DNA from: Alisma plantago-aquatica
Lineage: Eukaryota; Streptophyta; Magnoliopsida; Alismatales; Alismataceae
DNA length: 64,000 bases
NCBI GenBank assembly: GCA_963693085.1
Contig: OY856411.1
Coordinates: 1,347,401,550-1,347,465,549 of the forward strand
Reading direction: 5' to 3'
Shown here: one piece after another, positions 1 to 11,234 of the stretch
Numbering within the stretch: the stretch's first letter is position 1
How the letters are laid out: the number at the start of each line of letters is the position of its first letter
Made by a program: the position numbers and the translations under genes
The notes under the pieces: model-generated
Seen by the model: only the letters and a program-made list of their open reading frames with translations
The model's database searches: none
Told to the model about the DNA's origin: nothing

Positions 1-91
1 AGAGGAAAAAAAGCTAAAAATTAATAACTCAAAATCCACAATAAAATGTAATTTTCTTAAGTCCAAATTATAATAAGCAAAGTAAACTTAC

Positions 92-2713
92 TCTACATTG
101 AATGGAGCCATTATCACCGTCTTCTTTTTTATAGCAAAATTTGAAAAAGCCTCACAACAGTATTGTTGAACTGATGTAGGGTCTTTAGCTACTAGACTAA
201 TCAAAGATGGAATAAAAAACCCTACATGTTTGAATCCAAAATCTACACATGTGTTGTCTAAGTAGCTGCAAAATATGTATTAATTACGCATGCATTAATA
301 TATAAGAAACCAGATCACCAGATCATACACAAGGTATATGGATGTATAAAGAATATCTCACCTTATCCATAGCTCTATCACAGATGTATTTAGCCAATCA
401 TATCGAAACAACTCCAAAATATCTAGTATAAATAGTTTTGTTTCGTATGACTGGCCTATAGAATCTGAATCGGAAGAAACAGTTATAGGGGAGTTTATAT
501 CATGTTCCCCTAACCATATTGCCATACCCCTACAGTTAGGACCTAATGGGACAGGTAGGTCCTATGGAACCCAACTAGGTAATGTAGGAGGTGGAAGTGG
601 AGGCCTAGATGCTGTGGGTGTCTTCTTTTTAACCTGTATATATATATAATTTCATATCAACTGCCATCATATACACACACTAACAATTGAACGTAATGTA
701 AATTTACCATACCTTTTCAGTAAAGAGGACATCTGCTTTTAGCCACAATATCACTCCGCCTACTGCCTCACCATGCGTTTCACAATCTGGGTAGGCATAT
801 GGCAGTGGAAGATCCATCCACTGGGGGAATATATGTATCGGGCTCACCCGAATCCAACCAGCTGGTACTGGAGACCCGTGACACGTTTCCCCTGGTAGGG
901 ATGGGTAAGCCGACGCCTCTGCAACGACATATTCTTTACTTTTTAGACGGCATGGATTCAACCCCTACAAATTTTTGTGTAAAGAATGTTATATACATAT
1001 ATACATATCATCTTTTTTTGAAATGACTACATTTTCATATATACGTATCATCTTGAATTAAAAAACTAGTTACTATGTCATAAAAATACTTACAATGGAT
1101 GTGCTAGGTGGTGGTTCTACATGATTACTCCCAACCTCTGTAGTAGGAGTAGGAGTAGAGTCTGCAGTAGGTATTGTCTGGTAAATGGTAGTCTGAGATG
1201 CCTGCCACTTTTTCATTGCTTCTTCGAGTTTTTCTTCGAGTTTCCTATCAAATAGCTTATCTACCTATACATGGATAAAAGAAACGTCAAATTCTAATTT
1301 TTGAATTCTCTTTTACAGTAACATTATAAAGAAAAATATGTTACCTCTTCTTGTGAAATTCCCACTTTTGGGACATATTTGTGCTGGGATGACCCAAAAA
1401 AAGATTTGATGCCCACACTAGCGCCTACAGCCCTAATACGTCCAGGATGCTCTGGGTTACCCAGAGAAACTGTCAATTCATCCTTTGTTCCCTCAGGGAT
1501 GAACTTTCCTTGTTTCCTCAGCTCGTGCAGCTCCCGCTAATCGCCAAAACAAAAATTTGTACTTAAGTAAACAACACAAATAATCAATATTCGAATGATT
1601 GCTGTAAGAGTTGTATTTTACCATTTTTGCAACCGCCTCAGCAGTTGCGGCCTTAGTTATTTCTCCCTTCTTATTTTGCCTCCCAGCTATCCAGACATCA
1701 TGGCGAGGCAGAGGTGTGCTACCTATGGTAGAGGACTCCTGAGTAGCAGCAGACTGAGTAGTAGCCTCAGACTGTAGTCTTTGGCGAACGCCTGCATACC
1801 CCTTTGGACCCATTGTGTGGTCATGCACATTCAATGCACGCCTTGATCTTTGTGCCTCACTGAGGGCCTAGTTAGTATGCAAATTAATGATTTGGTTAGT
1901 AACACTAAATGTTAATCTTGACTAGGTGAATACAACATATATTAATTAATGAGATTGAGACTGACGCCTAATACCTTGAATTCATCAGTTTTTCTTGAAG
2001 CGACAAACACGTCACATTCTTCTTTGTCCAGGAAGTTCCACTGTTCAGTGGCTGTCTTCTTCCTCTTGTCAGCTTCTTTTATGTATTCTCTGGTGAGATT
2101 TGTCCTATAGTTCCTTAGGACTCTCCCACAGCGTTGCATCACGCATTTACGATGCAGCTTTTCATCCAATTCAAATATACTCTGCAAAATAGAATTGCTA
2201 TTAACTAGTATCCAAAAATTTAGTAATCTACAAAATGGAATTGCAAATTAATAATAACTCACGCATAAATCCCTCCATATTAAGTCTTTCTTCTCCTTAG
2301 AAATGTTATGCCAAGAATCTAAGCGACAACCGCAATGGCTACGAGTAACAAACCCAAGATATGAAACAAATGAATTGCGATTCACACCACATGCATTTCC
2401 TGCATTATCAAAATCCACAACAAGTTTGGGTCCATTGCCCTTTTGCGCAATTAACTTCTTCATCATAGTGATGCCCCTTCTCTTGTCAACTTTTTGGTGT
2501 TGTTGATCAAGTGCCTCAAGTGTTTCATATGGTACATGTGCATCATCAACCTAAATTTGACAAAATAATTCACATTTAAAAGATATAACTATAAATGGAC
2601 ATATAGATATAAATATATGATATATTTTTAAAACTTACATTGTGAGGCGGTGCATTGATGTCTTCACCCTCACGGTAGTCATCAGCACGGTCATCAGGAG
2701 AATGGTCAGCCAT
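92..2713 (-). CDS. CACTA second ORF: Transposase_24-like (Ptta/En/Spm) protein running toward a C48-protease-like part; 9 exons visible, partial
   Basis: I can lay out nine exons with GT..AG borders: 2713-2639, 2550-2263, 2181-1975, 1867-1622, 1536-1345, 1264-1094, 964-713, 633-362 and 265-92. The first seven are all multiples of three; exon 8 ends after two bases of a serine codon completed by exon 9. Exon 2 encodes a plant En/Spm-type block (FVSYLGFVTRSHCGCRLDSW), exon 4 the HDHTMGPKGYAGVR and RHDVWIAGRQ blocks. Exons 8-9 (LFILDILELFRYDWLN, FGFKHVGFFIPSL, ending in IMAPFNV) resemble the region before the catalytic His of CACTA-borne Ulp1-like C48 proteases; that His would lie beyond the left edge. 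The start is the ATG at 2713-2711, followed by an acidic leader. One in-frame TAG lies in exon 8 (564-562), where a CAG codon is plausible. The rest is open, so the gene is either slightly broken or differently spliced there. Family assignment is from recall of motifs, not a search. Confidence 0.7.
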
Positions 2714-2723
2714 CTGCAAATTC

Positions 2724-2886
2724 ACATTCAAAGTGTAAAGTTCACATTGTAAAGTAGTAATTCAAAGTGTAAAGCTCACATTGTAAAGTAATTCAAATTG
2801 TAAAGCTCACATTGTAAAGTAATTCAAATTGTAAAGTTCACATTGTAAAGTAATTCAAATTCTAAAGCTCACATTGTAAAGTTCAA
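2724..2886. repeat. 31-bp tandem repeat, about 5 copies
   Basis: The unit carries two short blocks, AATTCAAATTGTAAAG and CTCACATTGTAAAGT, repeated about five times with few changes. It lies between the transposase-domain remnant and the start codon of the second CACTA ORF, so in the leader of that ORF, at the place where the TNP2 core would be expected. Confidence 0.85.
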
Positions 2887-3062
2887 ATGCACATGACATG
2901 AGTTTTGATTTCATCACCAGTGTTGACTTTCAAGTTGTTACCGCAATGCCTACATGGACAGTAGAACCTATCTCCAGGTTGTTTCCTATGTTCCTCGGCA
3001 AATCTAATAAACTGGTCAAGATCAGAAATAAACTCTGGGGTGCAGCGATTGCGAATGGACAT
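2883..3062 (-). pseudogene. Remnant of CACTA transposase N-terminus (Transpos_assoc zinc domain), 59 codons
   Basis: A short minus-strand ORF begins at the ATG 3062-3060 and stops at TGA 2885-2883. It encodes a stretch with FYCPCRHCGNN, which fits the C-P-C-x-x-C zinc motif of the transposase-associated domain at the N-terminus of TNP2-type CACTA transposases. In intact proteins this is followed by an H-L-...-W-x-x-H-G-E segment and then the TNP2 catalytic region. Here it stops after THVMCI and runs straight into a 31-bp tandem repeat and then the second ORF. The simplest reading is an internal deletion that removed the transposase core. Confidence 0.6.
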
Positions 3063-3187
3063 TCATGATCTATCCATTCTATGATCAAAGAGAAAACAAG
3101 TATATATTAGGACAAGATTAGGGTATAGGGTTAACAAATACATGTGATGTCATTCTTATATATAATAAATGTGTACCACCTATCCCA

Positions 3188-3382
3188 TTCTTGAATACCT
3201 AATCTCACTAGTAAGTGTATAATGTGTATTGGGTTTTCAAGAAAATTTCAGCAGCATTTCCCCGCTGTTCTCCAAGTACATATGTACTTAGAGAACAAAT
3301 GGGGAAATGCTGCCGAAATTTTCTTGAAAACCCAATACACATTATATACACTTACATCCTAAGTGAGATTAGGTTTTCAAGA
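3188..3382. repeat. Long foldback (about 95-bp arms) inside the CACTA element
   Basis: The two halves are reverse complements over almost their full length, with a centre near 3281 (AAGTACATATGTACTT). The left arm runs from TTCTTGAATACCTAATCTC. The right arm ends with its near-perfect complement. Only a few mismatches and two small indels separate the arms. Transcription across it would give a long hairpin. It holds no ORF of note. Confidence 0.85.
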
Positions 3383-3384
3383 AC

Positions 3385-3437
3385 AGTCCCAAACTGGGGA
3401 CTATCCAAGATTTACTCCTAATGAGTAAATCTTGGAT
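3385..3437. repeat. Two adjacent short hairpins
   Basis: AGTCCCAAACTGGGGACT (3385-3402) folds on itself with 6-bp arms. Directly after it, ATCCAAGATTTACTC (3403-3417) and GAGTAAATCTTGGAT (3423-3437) are perfect 15-bp inverted repeats around a 5-base loop. They directly follow the large foldback, so the whole 250-bp stretch is a run of hairpins. Confidence 0.85.
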
Positions 3438-3442
3438 GGGTT

Positions 3443-4150
3443 TCTAGGCCAACAAATAATGTGTTGTCATTCTTATACCTAAATTCCTAGTTCTTCAAGT
3501 TAGGGTGATTATTGATGTCTTTAAAAGCATGATTGACAATTTAGGGAAAAGTTCATCATTTACATTCCAATCATGTCACATGTGTGCATTACAGTTCATC
3601 ATTAACCAAGAAGGTGATTAGGATTCTCACCAAGAATATAGCTAAACAATTAAACAATGATTATAGCTAAACTATTAAACAATAGACTTGCCACACATAA
3701 AACACCCTATACAACTATAAAACAAAAAGTATTAAGTATATATGCATGATACAATAACTATTTTGCATCACATTACAACAGACTTATCATTGATACCTTA
3801 CTAACTTATTGCTACATTTACATATCATCACTTGATCAAAAATTACACCAGTACATTTAACCAAAGTATGCATTCTAAAATCTATGTCATGATTAGTTAC
3901 ATGTAATTTACTTGGATATACAGCAGTACCTGATTACTATGTCTTACATACAAAGTATGCATATTAAATTAACTAAGGCTTATCATAGAACATGTATTGT
4001 ATAGACAATAGAGGATTCAGCTCAGTAGAAGCACAAAATCAGTACCTATACCCTAAAATCACACCTTTTTAGCATTTATTCTAACAGGTTTATGTACATC
4101 AATATGTGTATGAGCCCTAATTAAAATTGATTCTCATAGGAAGTAAATAA
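3443..4150. other. AT-rich CACTA interior, no gene seen
   Basis: The stretch is AT-rich with no open frame that resembles a protein. It lies between the hairpin run and the GC-rich leader, and may be leader or intron of the CACTA transcript. Confidence 0.5.
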
Positions 4151-4159
4151 ATTAAAAAA

Positions 4160-4602
4160 AAACACCTAGCAGCAGCCTAGGCGTGCCTTGGCACCGCCCA
4201 AGCAGCCACCGGAGCAGAGGAAGAAGGAAGAAGGAAGAAGGCAGGGCGGGCACCTTGAGGGAAGAGGAGCAGCGGCCGGAGCAAGACCTAGCAGCTGCCG
4301 GTGGCAAGGAGAGGAGCGGCGGAGAGGGCGGCGAGGCTAGGAGAGCTAGCTGCTACCGGCGGGCGGGCAACGACGGCGATGAGAAGAGGAGTTCCGACGA
4401 GCACGGAGCACAGAGGGCCGGTGAGCACGGTGGTGGTGGCGTGGAGGATGCGGCGTGGAAGGAGCGGCGGCGATGGAGCATGACGGCGGAGCACGAACGG
4501 CAGCAGGGAGCGGCGGCGGCGGCAGGGAGCAAGAAATCACCGGACCTCCAAGGGAAATCAGGAATGAAACAGGGAAAGGGGAAGAATCGGTCACGCTGGT
4601 AA
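4160..4602 (-). other. GC-rich leader of the CACTA element
   Basis: Base composition changes sharply to GC-rich, purine-rich on the plus strand (GGAAGAAGGAAGAAGG, GGCGGCGG runs). Open frames exist in several frames on both strands, as expected from composition, and none looks like a protein. Its place just inside the subterminal repeats fits a promoter or 5' leader of minus-strand transcription. Confidence 0.55.
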
Positions 4603-4614
4603 GCTATTAAGTTG

Positions 4615-4998
4615 ACAATAAGTGTCGGTTATTTAAAAAAACCGACAACTAAACCAACTGTGTCGGTTCTTTTCCAAAAACTGACACCTATACTAAATTA
4701 TAGTCGTTGGTTTTTGAGTAAAAGACAATCGACAACTATTCTTGTCTCGCGAATACACTTTAGTCGTCGGTTATTTAGTTACGAACCGACGCCATATGTA
4801 AAATATTGGAGCCAATTTTTTCACTGGAATTTTGGTTTTGGCGGTTTAGTTTAGGTGTCGGTTGTTTATTAATTAACTGACACTTAATAAAAGCGGTACC
4901 CGTGTCTGGTCGACCTTCATAGATTGGATGTCAGTTTATGTTATCAACCGACACTGTAGAGTTTAGGTGTCGGTTTTTGTATACAATTGACACCTTGA
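4615..4998. repeat. CACTA subterminal repeats (TGTCGGTT and inverse)
   Basis: TGTCGGTT or one-base variants occur near 4622, 4661, 4757, 4856 and 4968, and the inverse AACCGACA or variants near 4640, 4785 and 4945, several as close inverted pairs. One pair, TGTCGGTT..AACCGACA near 4622-4647, can form a perfect 8-bp stem. Subterminal arrays like this are the binding sites of TNPA-like proteins in En/Spm-type elements. Confidence 0.8.
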
Positions 4999-4999
4999 A

Positions 5000-5031
5000 A
5001 AGTGACTTTATAAGCCATTTCTGTAGTAGTG
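5000..5031 (-). repeat. CACTA terminal inverted repeat (5' end)
   Basis: On the minus strand the element begins CACTACTACAGAAATGG, followed by CTTATAAAGTCAC. The other terminal repeat is outside the window. Confidence 0.85.
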
Positions 5032-6831
5032 GGAAAGGAAAACCCCTTAAGTTTAAGGTATGTTTGTTGAACCCCTCACAGCTAATTTGATGACAAAGGA
5101 AGGTGTTATCTTGATCCAATGTTGAGGAATGAAGAACAAGTATGACCTAGCATGACTAGTCAGTGGTCCGCTTCTGCCTTAGTAGTTGTTGGTTTAAGCA
5201 TGCTCATGTGGATATAAACCCTAAGGATGTTTGTGACCTCGTTGTCAAGAGTTGTAGTTTCCTCCTATCCTGGGAAAGGGACCCTTTGGTAGGGTGTATA
5301 TCAGTTTTATTGGTTTAAGTTAATCTAAAGAGGTCTCATAGTATCTTGAGAAGCTAAGTGAAAAGTACATTGTATGAGAATGAGACTGTAGACCCATAGA
5401 TATCCATCTCTGAGTGCATGAGGATGTGTTACCATGGAGGTAACCAATATGGGGCCTGACCAAGGTAGGCAGGTCACCATGACCCCTATGACAGGATGAA
5501 TGTCAGTCCATGTATACAAGGAGAGATAATGAAGGCTTGGGTAAGGTTCTAGGATGGACATGTACTATAAATGAAATCCTAAGTCTATCCTAGGGTCAGG
5601 TGGGGATAAGACCGGTGAAAGTGGAAGTTGCCTATTTCCCTGGTTGCACATGACCATAGGGTCGGGAGGTAACATCTATCATTGTCTGAGGGCTATGGGT
5701 TAGGAGATTAATCACCTTCATGAACTCATGGGACCCAAAGGGTAGATGAGTAGGGCACTCTCTAGATTCATAAGGGAAGAGGGATGACCCCAAAAGTGCC
5801 GGAACCCTATAGAACTAGACGAGATGACCAAGGATTGTGTGTAAACACAAGTAGGTTCGAAACCAGTGTTCCATGGAAGTAACCTTGATATCGAGATGAT
5901 TGTGATGTGGAGACATAGGTGTCACATTTCAACCTAGATTTGAAGGTGTACCGGCATGGTGGGATGTACCATCTCTACTCTTGGAACAGGAAGAACTCTA
6001 TATTTGGATTGCAGCCAAATGCTTATTTCTTCTTGTTATGGGAGTGAGAGATAGGAAAGTACGCATGCCATACACCAAGGATAAAAGATGATGTGGTTTG
6101 GAACGTTGCTACGAGATATGGGGACAGAGAAGATAACATACCCTGGTAAAGTGAATGATACATGGATGGTTTGCATATACTAAAGAGAAATAAGGTAGTC
6201 ATCTTATAAGGATGTTTTTAGCATGATCTATGAGTTATACCAGGTTGAGTTTGAAAACCAAAGGAATAAGCTCAGAATGTTCTTGATGAAGAAGGACTTA
6301 GGGCTAAGATGAGATAATAAGTAGCATACAGGAAGGTGTATGTCATCAACCTTACCTAATAGATAACAAGGTGAAGTGGTAATGTATGCTCTGGTTGAGA
6401 TATATCTACCTAGTTCGGTTGTTAGACTAACCCTAAGTTTGGAAAAGAAGATATGTTTGGCTAACACTAATGTAATGAGATCAGTTAATGGTTGTTTGGT
6501 TAGCCAGTCTAGTCCTTGATGTAATGAAAGGATGGTGGTAGAACCTCAGATGCACTTCTTTGGAAAAGAAGGTGATGAAACCCTGATAGAATGGTTTAGG
6601 GTTTTTGAGGTATTGATATTGAAGAATAATGACATACAGGAGATCATGATTTTAAGATCACCATACACCGTACTATGAAGATAATGAGTGATAGTGGTAC
6701 TTTGGATACCTAAGATAAAGTTGCATGTGGTATATGGCCATGCAAGTCGAGGGTGAAGGACGAACACCAGTAACCCCATGCATTGATATAAAGGATAAAG
6801 AGTCCCCAAAAGAGAAAGGGAGTTCATCACT

Positions 6832-7010
6832 ATGGATGTTGTAAGTTTCCCCTGGATCAAGGAAGGTCAAGATGCAATATGGGTTATGATAGATCACCTT
6901 ACCTGGATGACATGAGAAAGAAAGAGTACTGTCAAGGGACAAGATCGGGTTGAACTACATATGAGAGAGATGGCTCAACTACACCATGAGGTTGAGTATA
7001 AAAGTTCTTG
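6832..7010 (+). pseudogene. Gypsy-1 integrase core fragment
   Basis: One frame reads EGQDAIWVMIDHLT from 6868 to 6903. This matches the K-G-x-D-A-I-W-V-I-V-D-R-L-T block of Ty3/gypsy integrases that holds the first catalytic Asp. About 20 codons later, MAQLHHEVEY resembles the I-V-R-L-H-G-V-P block. In-frame stops and small indels break it on both sides. It cannot give a working enzyme. Confidence 0.65.
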
Positions 7011-7503
7011 AGTTTGACCTAAAGGTTCCCTTCTAAAAGGTGGAAGTAGGTACATGAAGAACTCGATGTTAGTACAGTTTATCACCCCTAACTAATTGTT
7101 AGTATGATCCAGACTAAAGGGTCTGATGAGAGCATATGTACTCATTCAGGGTGATAGCTAGAGACAGTTCTTGTCCTATGAAAGATGTGAAGATAATCAC
7201 CATAGCCAGTAATTGGGATTTAAAGAAGCTCTGTAAGAGAGGTTGTGTCAGTCACCACTTTAGTAAGGTGATGCTGGTGAAAGGACCACGTGATGGTTAG
7301 AAAAGGACCACAGTGTGTGTAGATGAAGTCACTTTGATCGTGCAATGGATGAAAGGAGCCTAGAGACGACAAGAGTCATGAGCAGATGCAAAGTAGACTG
7401 ACATGCAGTTCACTGTGGGAGAATATGTGACATGAAAATCCGACCCCTCTAAGTTATAGCTAAGAGAGATGAGTCCCCGATGCATGGGTTCTTTTGACAT
7501 GGT

Positions 7504-7713
7504 TTGGTGGAGAAGGTTAAGTTTGACCTTACCCCTCAGGATAAAGTATTGTGTGATGAGTTCCATGTGTCCAATTTAGAGCACTATGTGAGGTACCCCG
7601 ACCATGTGCTGAGAAATGAACCTAGTGAGCCCCAGGGGAGGCTGAAATGGCCTGAGTCATCTGTGCAGTTTATAGACGCCAAGATGAAAGAACTCAGAGA
7701 AAAGAATATGTGA
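7504..7713 (+). pseudogene. Gypsy-1 pol C-terminal segment (integrase tail)
   Basis: The 69-codon open stretch contains DEFHVSNLEHYVRYPDHVL, the well-known D-V-F-H-V-S-x-L-R-K-Y-x-x-D-P-x-H-V block near the integrase C-terminus of plant chromoviruses. After the stop at 7711-7713 the family pattern continues out of frame (a K-V-L-W-x-x-H block) as far as about 7840, where FEDKIL precedes the polypurine tract. It is truncated by a stop. Confidence 0.7.
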
Positions 7714-7851
7714 TGATAAAGGTTCTTTGGAAGCGCCATGGGTAAGCTAAAGTTACGTAGGAGCCCTTGATGGACATGGAAAAGTCTTATCCTGGATTGT
7801 TTGTTTGCTTGATAGAATTTTGAGGACAAAATTCTGATAAGAGGGGAAGGA

Positions 7852-10800
7852 TGTTACAACCCTGATTTTGGGTTCAGTTGCCGAGAAATGTAATTTCTCA
7901 TATTAAGGATATTTAAACAAATAATGATATAATGTATTTGGAATAAATGGATTTTTTTTACAATAGCCTTGATGTTTGTGTTGTGGGCTTTATTGGCTAT
8001 TGGGCCCAAATTACAAGAAAAGTCAATTAGTGAATGAATAATTGAATATTTGAGAAAAGAAAATTGTGAAAACCTCTAGAAGGAAAATCAAAAGAGGGAT
8101 TTCGTGCCTCTTGGGTTCCTTGGGTTCCAAGGAGTCCAAAGTTGCATAAATAGTGCAATACGAAAAGAAAAGATCAATTAAGTGTTTCTTTATTAAGAAA
8201 GAAATTGAAAATAATGATAAAATGTGGAAAATGAGTGGAAAGCGGCATAAATGAGATTTCTTGGAGAATTTTTGTATCCATGAGGCTGCTAATATTAAAA
8301 GGAATGCCAATGAGGAAACTAAAAGAGAAATAAAGAGAAAACCTCAAAAAGAGTTATTTTAATAAGAAATAAACATGATAATGAAGAAATAATGCATATA
8401 GATGCATCTAGAAGGATAATGAATATCAAATAAAAAGGATTTCGAAATAATAGAGTTTCTTAGGATCCAAGGAGTCCCAATAAAGAGGAAGGAAAGAGAA
8501 CATACTAAAATTGCAAAATAATAGGATAATGTGATACATTATTAATGGATTTTGTGATAAGGATATAAAGGAAGTATTTTCTAATAAAAGAGAATATAAT
8601 TTCATGGCTAATAGAGTTAAAGCCAAGCATAAGAAAGATAAAAAGAGAGAACTTCGAATTCCTTAATGGCCAAGAGTCAAGAGGAAACAAGAAATTAATT
8701 TAAAGAGAGGATTTATTCTCCATTATGAAAAGGAGGTTTCCTAATGAGGAGAAGCCTTGTTTTCTTCATAGGCAAGCACGTTAGGGCGTGGATGTCCTCC
8801 CCTACATAAGGGGTAGCACCATTGGCCAAATCCAAGAGAAATGTCACATCTCCCTCTCTCTTCTTCATCTTCTTTTTGCTCCTTTTCATTTGAAACCCTA
8901 ACCTTGGGGGTAGTTCTATCTATGGATCAACGACGAGCTGTGGAACAGTCTTGTTGGAGGCGAGAGGCTTCTACATCAACCCTGGACCGATCAGCTACAC
9001 TCCAATGCCCAGGACCTCATGCAGCATCACCGAAGAACTGCAGTAGGGCTGCGTTGTACAGGCCCAAGCGGCCGCACACCCGGACATCCTAGCCGAGGGT
9101 TAGGGCTTAGATGGGGCCGTCGGAGGCGAGGGAGTCCTCCCTGGTGGCCGACAAGCTCAAGAGGAGAAGGGGGAGCCACACATGCATGACTAGGGCATCC
9201 GCAGCTGGGCTGCGATCGCACAGTAGCGCGTAGGGAGGAAGAAGAAGGGTAAAGGGTGCGTTGGACATTTCTACCCCTCCGGGGTATTCAGAAACGACCA
9301 CTTAAGCGGGGGAAGAGACGTAATTTGGTTATATTTCCAAATCCACAATGTTTCATGAGCTTGACGACATGGCGCAACCCGACTGGCCAAGTAAGAAAAA
9401 TCTTGCTAAATTCATAATTAAAGTTTGGTAACTCCAATTAGGACAAGTAATATATGAATTTTACTCAGGAGAACGATAGGAATCCAATAAAAATATAATT
9501 AAAGTTTGATTCCGTTCTTAATTGCAAAAATAATATAAGTTGATGAAAAGTACATTAAAGTTAAGTTAAAAACCATATTTGTAATTGAAGGTTGAATCTA
9601 GTATGCTTAATGGGTTAATTGAAGTATTAATAACTTGTTGAATGATAATGTTAGATTCGAACCTGATCTAGATGTAAAATTGCACCATTTAGGGTTTTTA
9701 CCTCATATGAGAATGATTAAATAATTTAGAAACCCTAATTTAGGGTAAAAGAGGATAAGATCATATATGATTTGAAAAAGGTGAAAATACGTTGTTAAAT
9801 GATGGTTCTAAATTATTTTGAGTACAAAAGTCCTTAATTCTGGATAAATACCCTATATGTGGTAATTAGGATTTTCTCATGAATAAAAGGTGGAAATGAT
9901 GGTAAAATGAGTTCATAGGTTAATTAGACCCTAATGAACTTTGAATTGATGATAGGTGCGTATAATGATCTTGTCATGGATTAAAAGGATAAAAATAATA
10001 GCTTTAATGTAAAAGAAGCTTAATGAAATTAATTGATGATTAATGTGCCTCTAATATGAAAATACAGTTATATGTTGTTAAGATAACCTTAATATTGAAG
10101 AATAGATGAGATAATTAGGGTTTATGAATAATGGAATAAAATTAGGGATTAATATGGTAAAAGATGAAGGGAAACCCTAATTGCAAAATGAAACCCTAAA
10201 ATGGATACAAAAACCCTAGAAAGTGAATCCAAGTCAATAAAGTAGATTCTTGATAAAGTGTGTAATAAATAGAGTACATATTCTTTTTAGGAATTATGTG
10301 ATTATTGAATTGCTTGCTTGGATTGCATTCTTGGTTGGATTTGCTTAATGCTTGTTAAATCATCAAATCAGGTATGTGGTTACGCTTATGATTATCCCGA
10401 CTAGTTTTCCGAGGATTTTATCGACGTTTCCCTCATGGCTTGAAATAACTGTTGGATGCTTTTATTTCATGCAATTATAGAGTGACTATGACTATCACTA
10501 TGAATATACATGTATAACTGGCTAGATCCGGGTCCACCTCTGTGGCTTGTAAAGGCTAAAAAGGGGTAACCTAGAGTAAGATCTAGGTTACCGTGGGTTA
10601 GAAATTGGGTTACCAAGTGTAGTGCCATGAGACTCATTAGCATGCCATGAGTTAAGGAGTGGGCTAATTTTGAGTAGTGCCATTTGACTCAACCCTAGAA
10701 ACTGGTTCACCTATAGGTGGCACCATGAGGGGTTTAATGGGGATCTACCATAAGGAAGGTAGTATCCGGGTCCACTACAGGGATAGCACAGAGGATAGGG

Positions 10801-11234
10801 TACTCATGGATCGCGAAGTTATATTTAAACTGTAATCTTGGTGTTAAATGATTAATTGAATGATTACGTTGTTATCATAGTTGCACGTTTATTGTTTCCC
10901 CCACATACCAGCTTCGGCTGACCGACGTTTTGTTTGTCGGCGTTTTAGGTACAAGCCAAAAGGACAAACAATAAATCGTCATGTTGTGAAATACATGAAG
11001 TAAAATACAAGGAGGATTAGTTAGAATAGAATCCATAAGTGGATAGAAGTTTAGAGATCTAAGTTTTCGAAAAGGTATGCAAAAGTTTATTTTCCTACAG
11101 TTTTCCCATTTAGTTTGTTAAAATTTGATAATTGTTCTTGGTTGACTGGTGAATCTTTGATCCAGAAGTTATGGGTGCAGCTTTAACCTCTCAGTCTCCC
11201 TTAATTGGGGGTTATCAAGAGGTGGGGTCGTAAA
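7852..11234 (+). repeat. Gypsy-1 3' LTR, about 3.4 kb
   Basis: It starts TGTTACAACCC directly after the polypurine tract and seems to end near GTGGGGTCGTAAA (about 11222-11234), a decayed form of the usual ...GCGTGACA end; the end is placed by that resemblance only. Inside, CAGCTTCGGCTGACC and TTTAGGTACAAGCC near 10910-10960 are typical of chromovirus LTRs. The short ORFs at 8841-9300 lie in the presumed transcript leader and are not taken as genes. Confidence 0.6.

Larger units (their letters stand above)
1..5031 (-). mobile_element. CACTA (En/Spm-type) DNA transposon, 5' part
   Basis: The right end reads, on the minus strand, CACTACTACAGAAATGG, a classic CACTA terminus. Behind it come paired subterminal repeats, a GC-rich leader, a remnant of the transposase-associated domain and a second multi-exon ORF, all on the minus strand. 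The left end lies outside the window. CACTA elements make 3-bp target duplications; the bases just outside are GGA (5032-5034), but the partner is not visible. The element sits in Gypsy-1, whose internal region resumes at 5032. No TNP2 transposase core is present in the visible part, so this copy is probably non-autonomous. Confidence 0.85.
5032..11234 (+). mobile_element. Gypsy-1: 3' part of a Ty3/gypsy retrotransposon (Tekay/chromovirus-like)
   Basis: A decayed pol (5032-7838) ends in a gypsy-type integrase tail, then a polypurine tract (AAGAGGGGAAGGA, 7839-7851) and a long LTR starting TGTTACAACCC at 7852. The 5' part is missing here because the CACTA element interrupts it at 5031/5032. 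Outside the two segments listed separately, the pol region is too damaged to read. Confidence 0.7.

Noticed and set aside
2724..2886. Regular repeats that might suggest a CRISPR array
   Set aside because: Units are head-to-tail with no unique spacers, and the DNA is clearly plant.
4183..4602. 139-codon GC-rich ORF on the plus strand, with overlapping minus-strand ORFs
   Set aside because: Open frames in several frames at once follow from the GC-rich, low-complexity leader; the translation is Arg/Gly/Ala-rich with no domain, and the plus strand is antisense to the CACTA element.
8841..9301. Short ORFs around 8841-9301
   Set aside because: They lie in the Gypsy-1 LTR in the presumed transcript leader and show no known domain.
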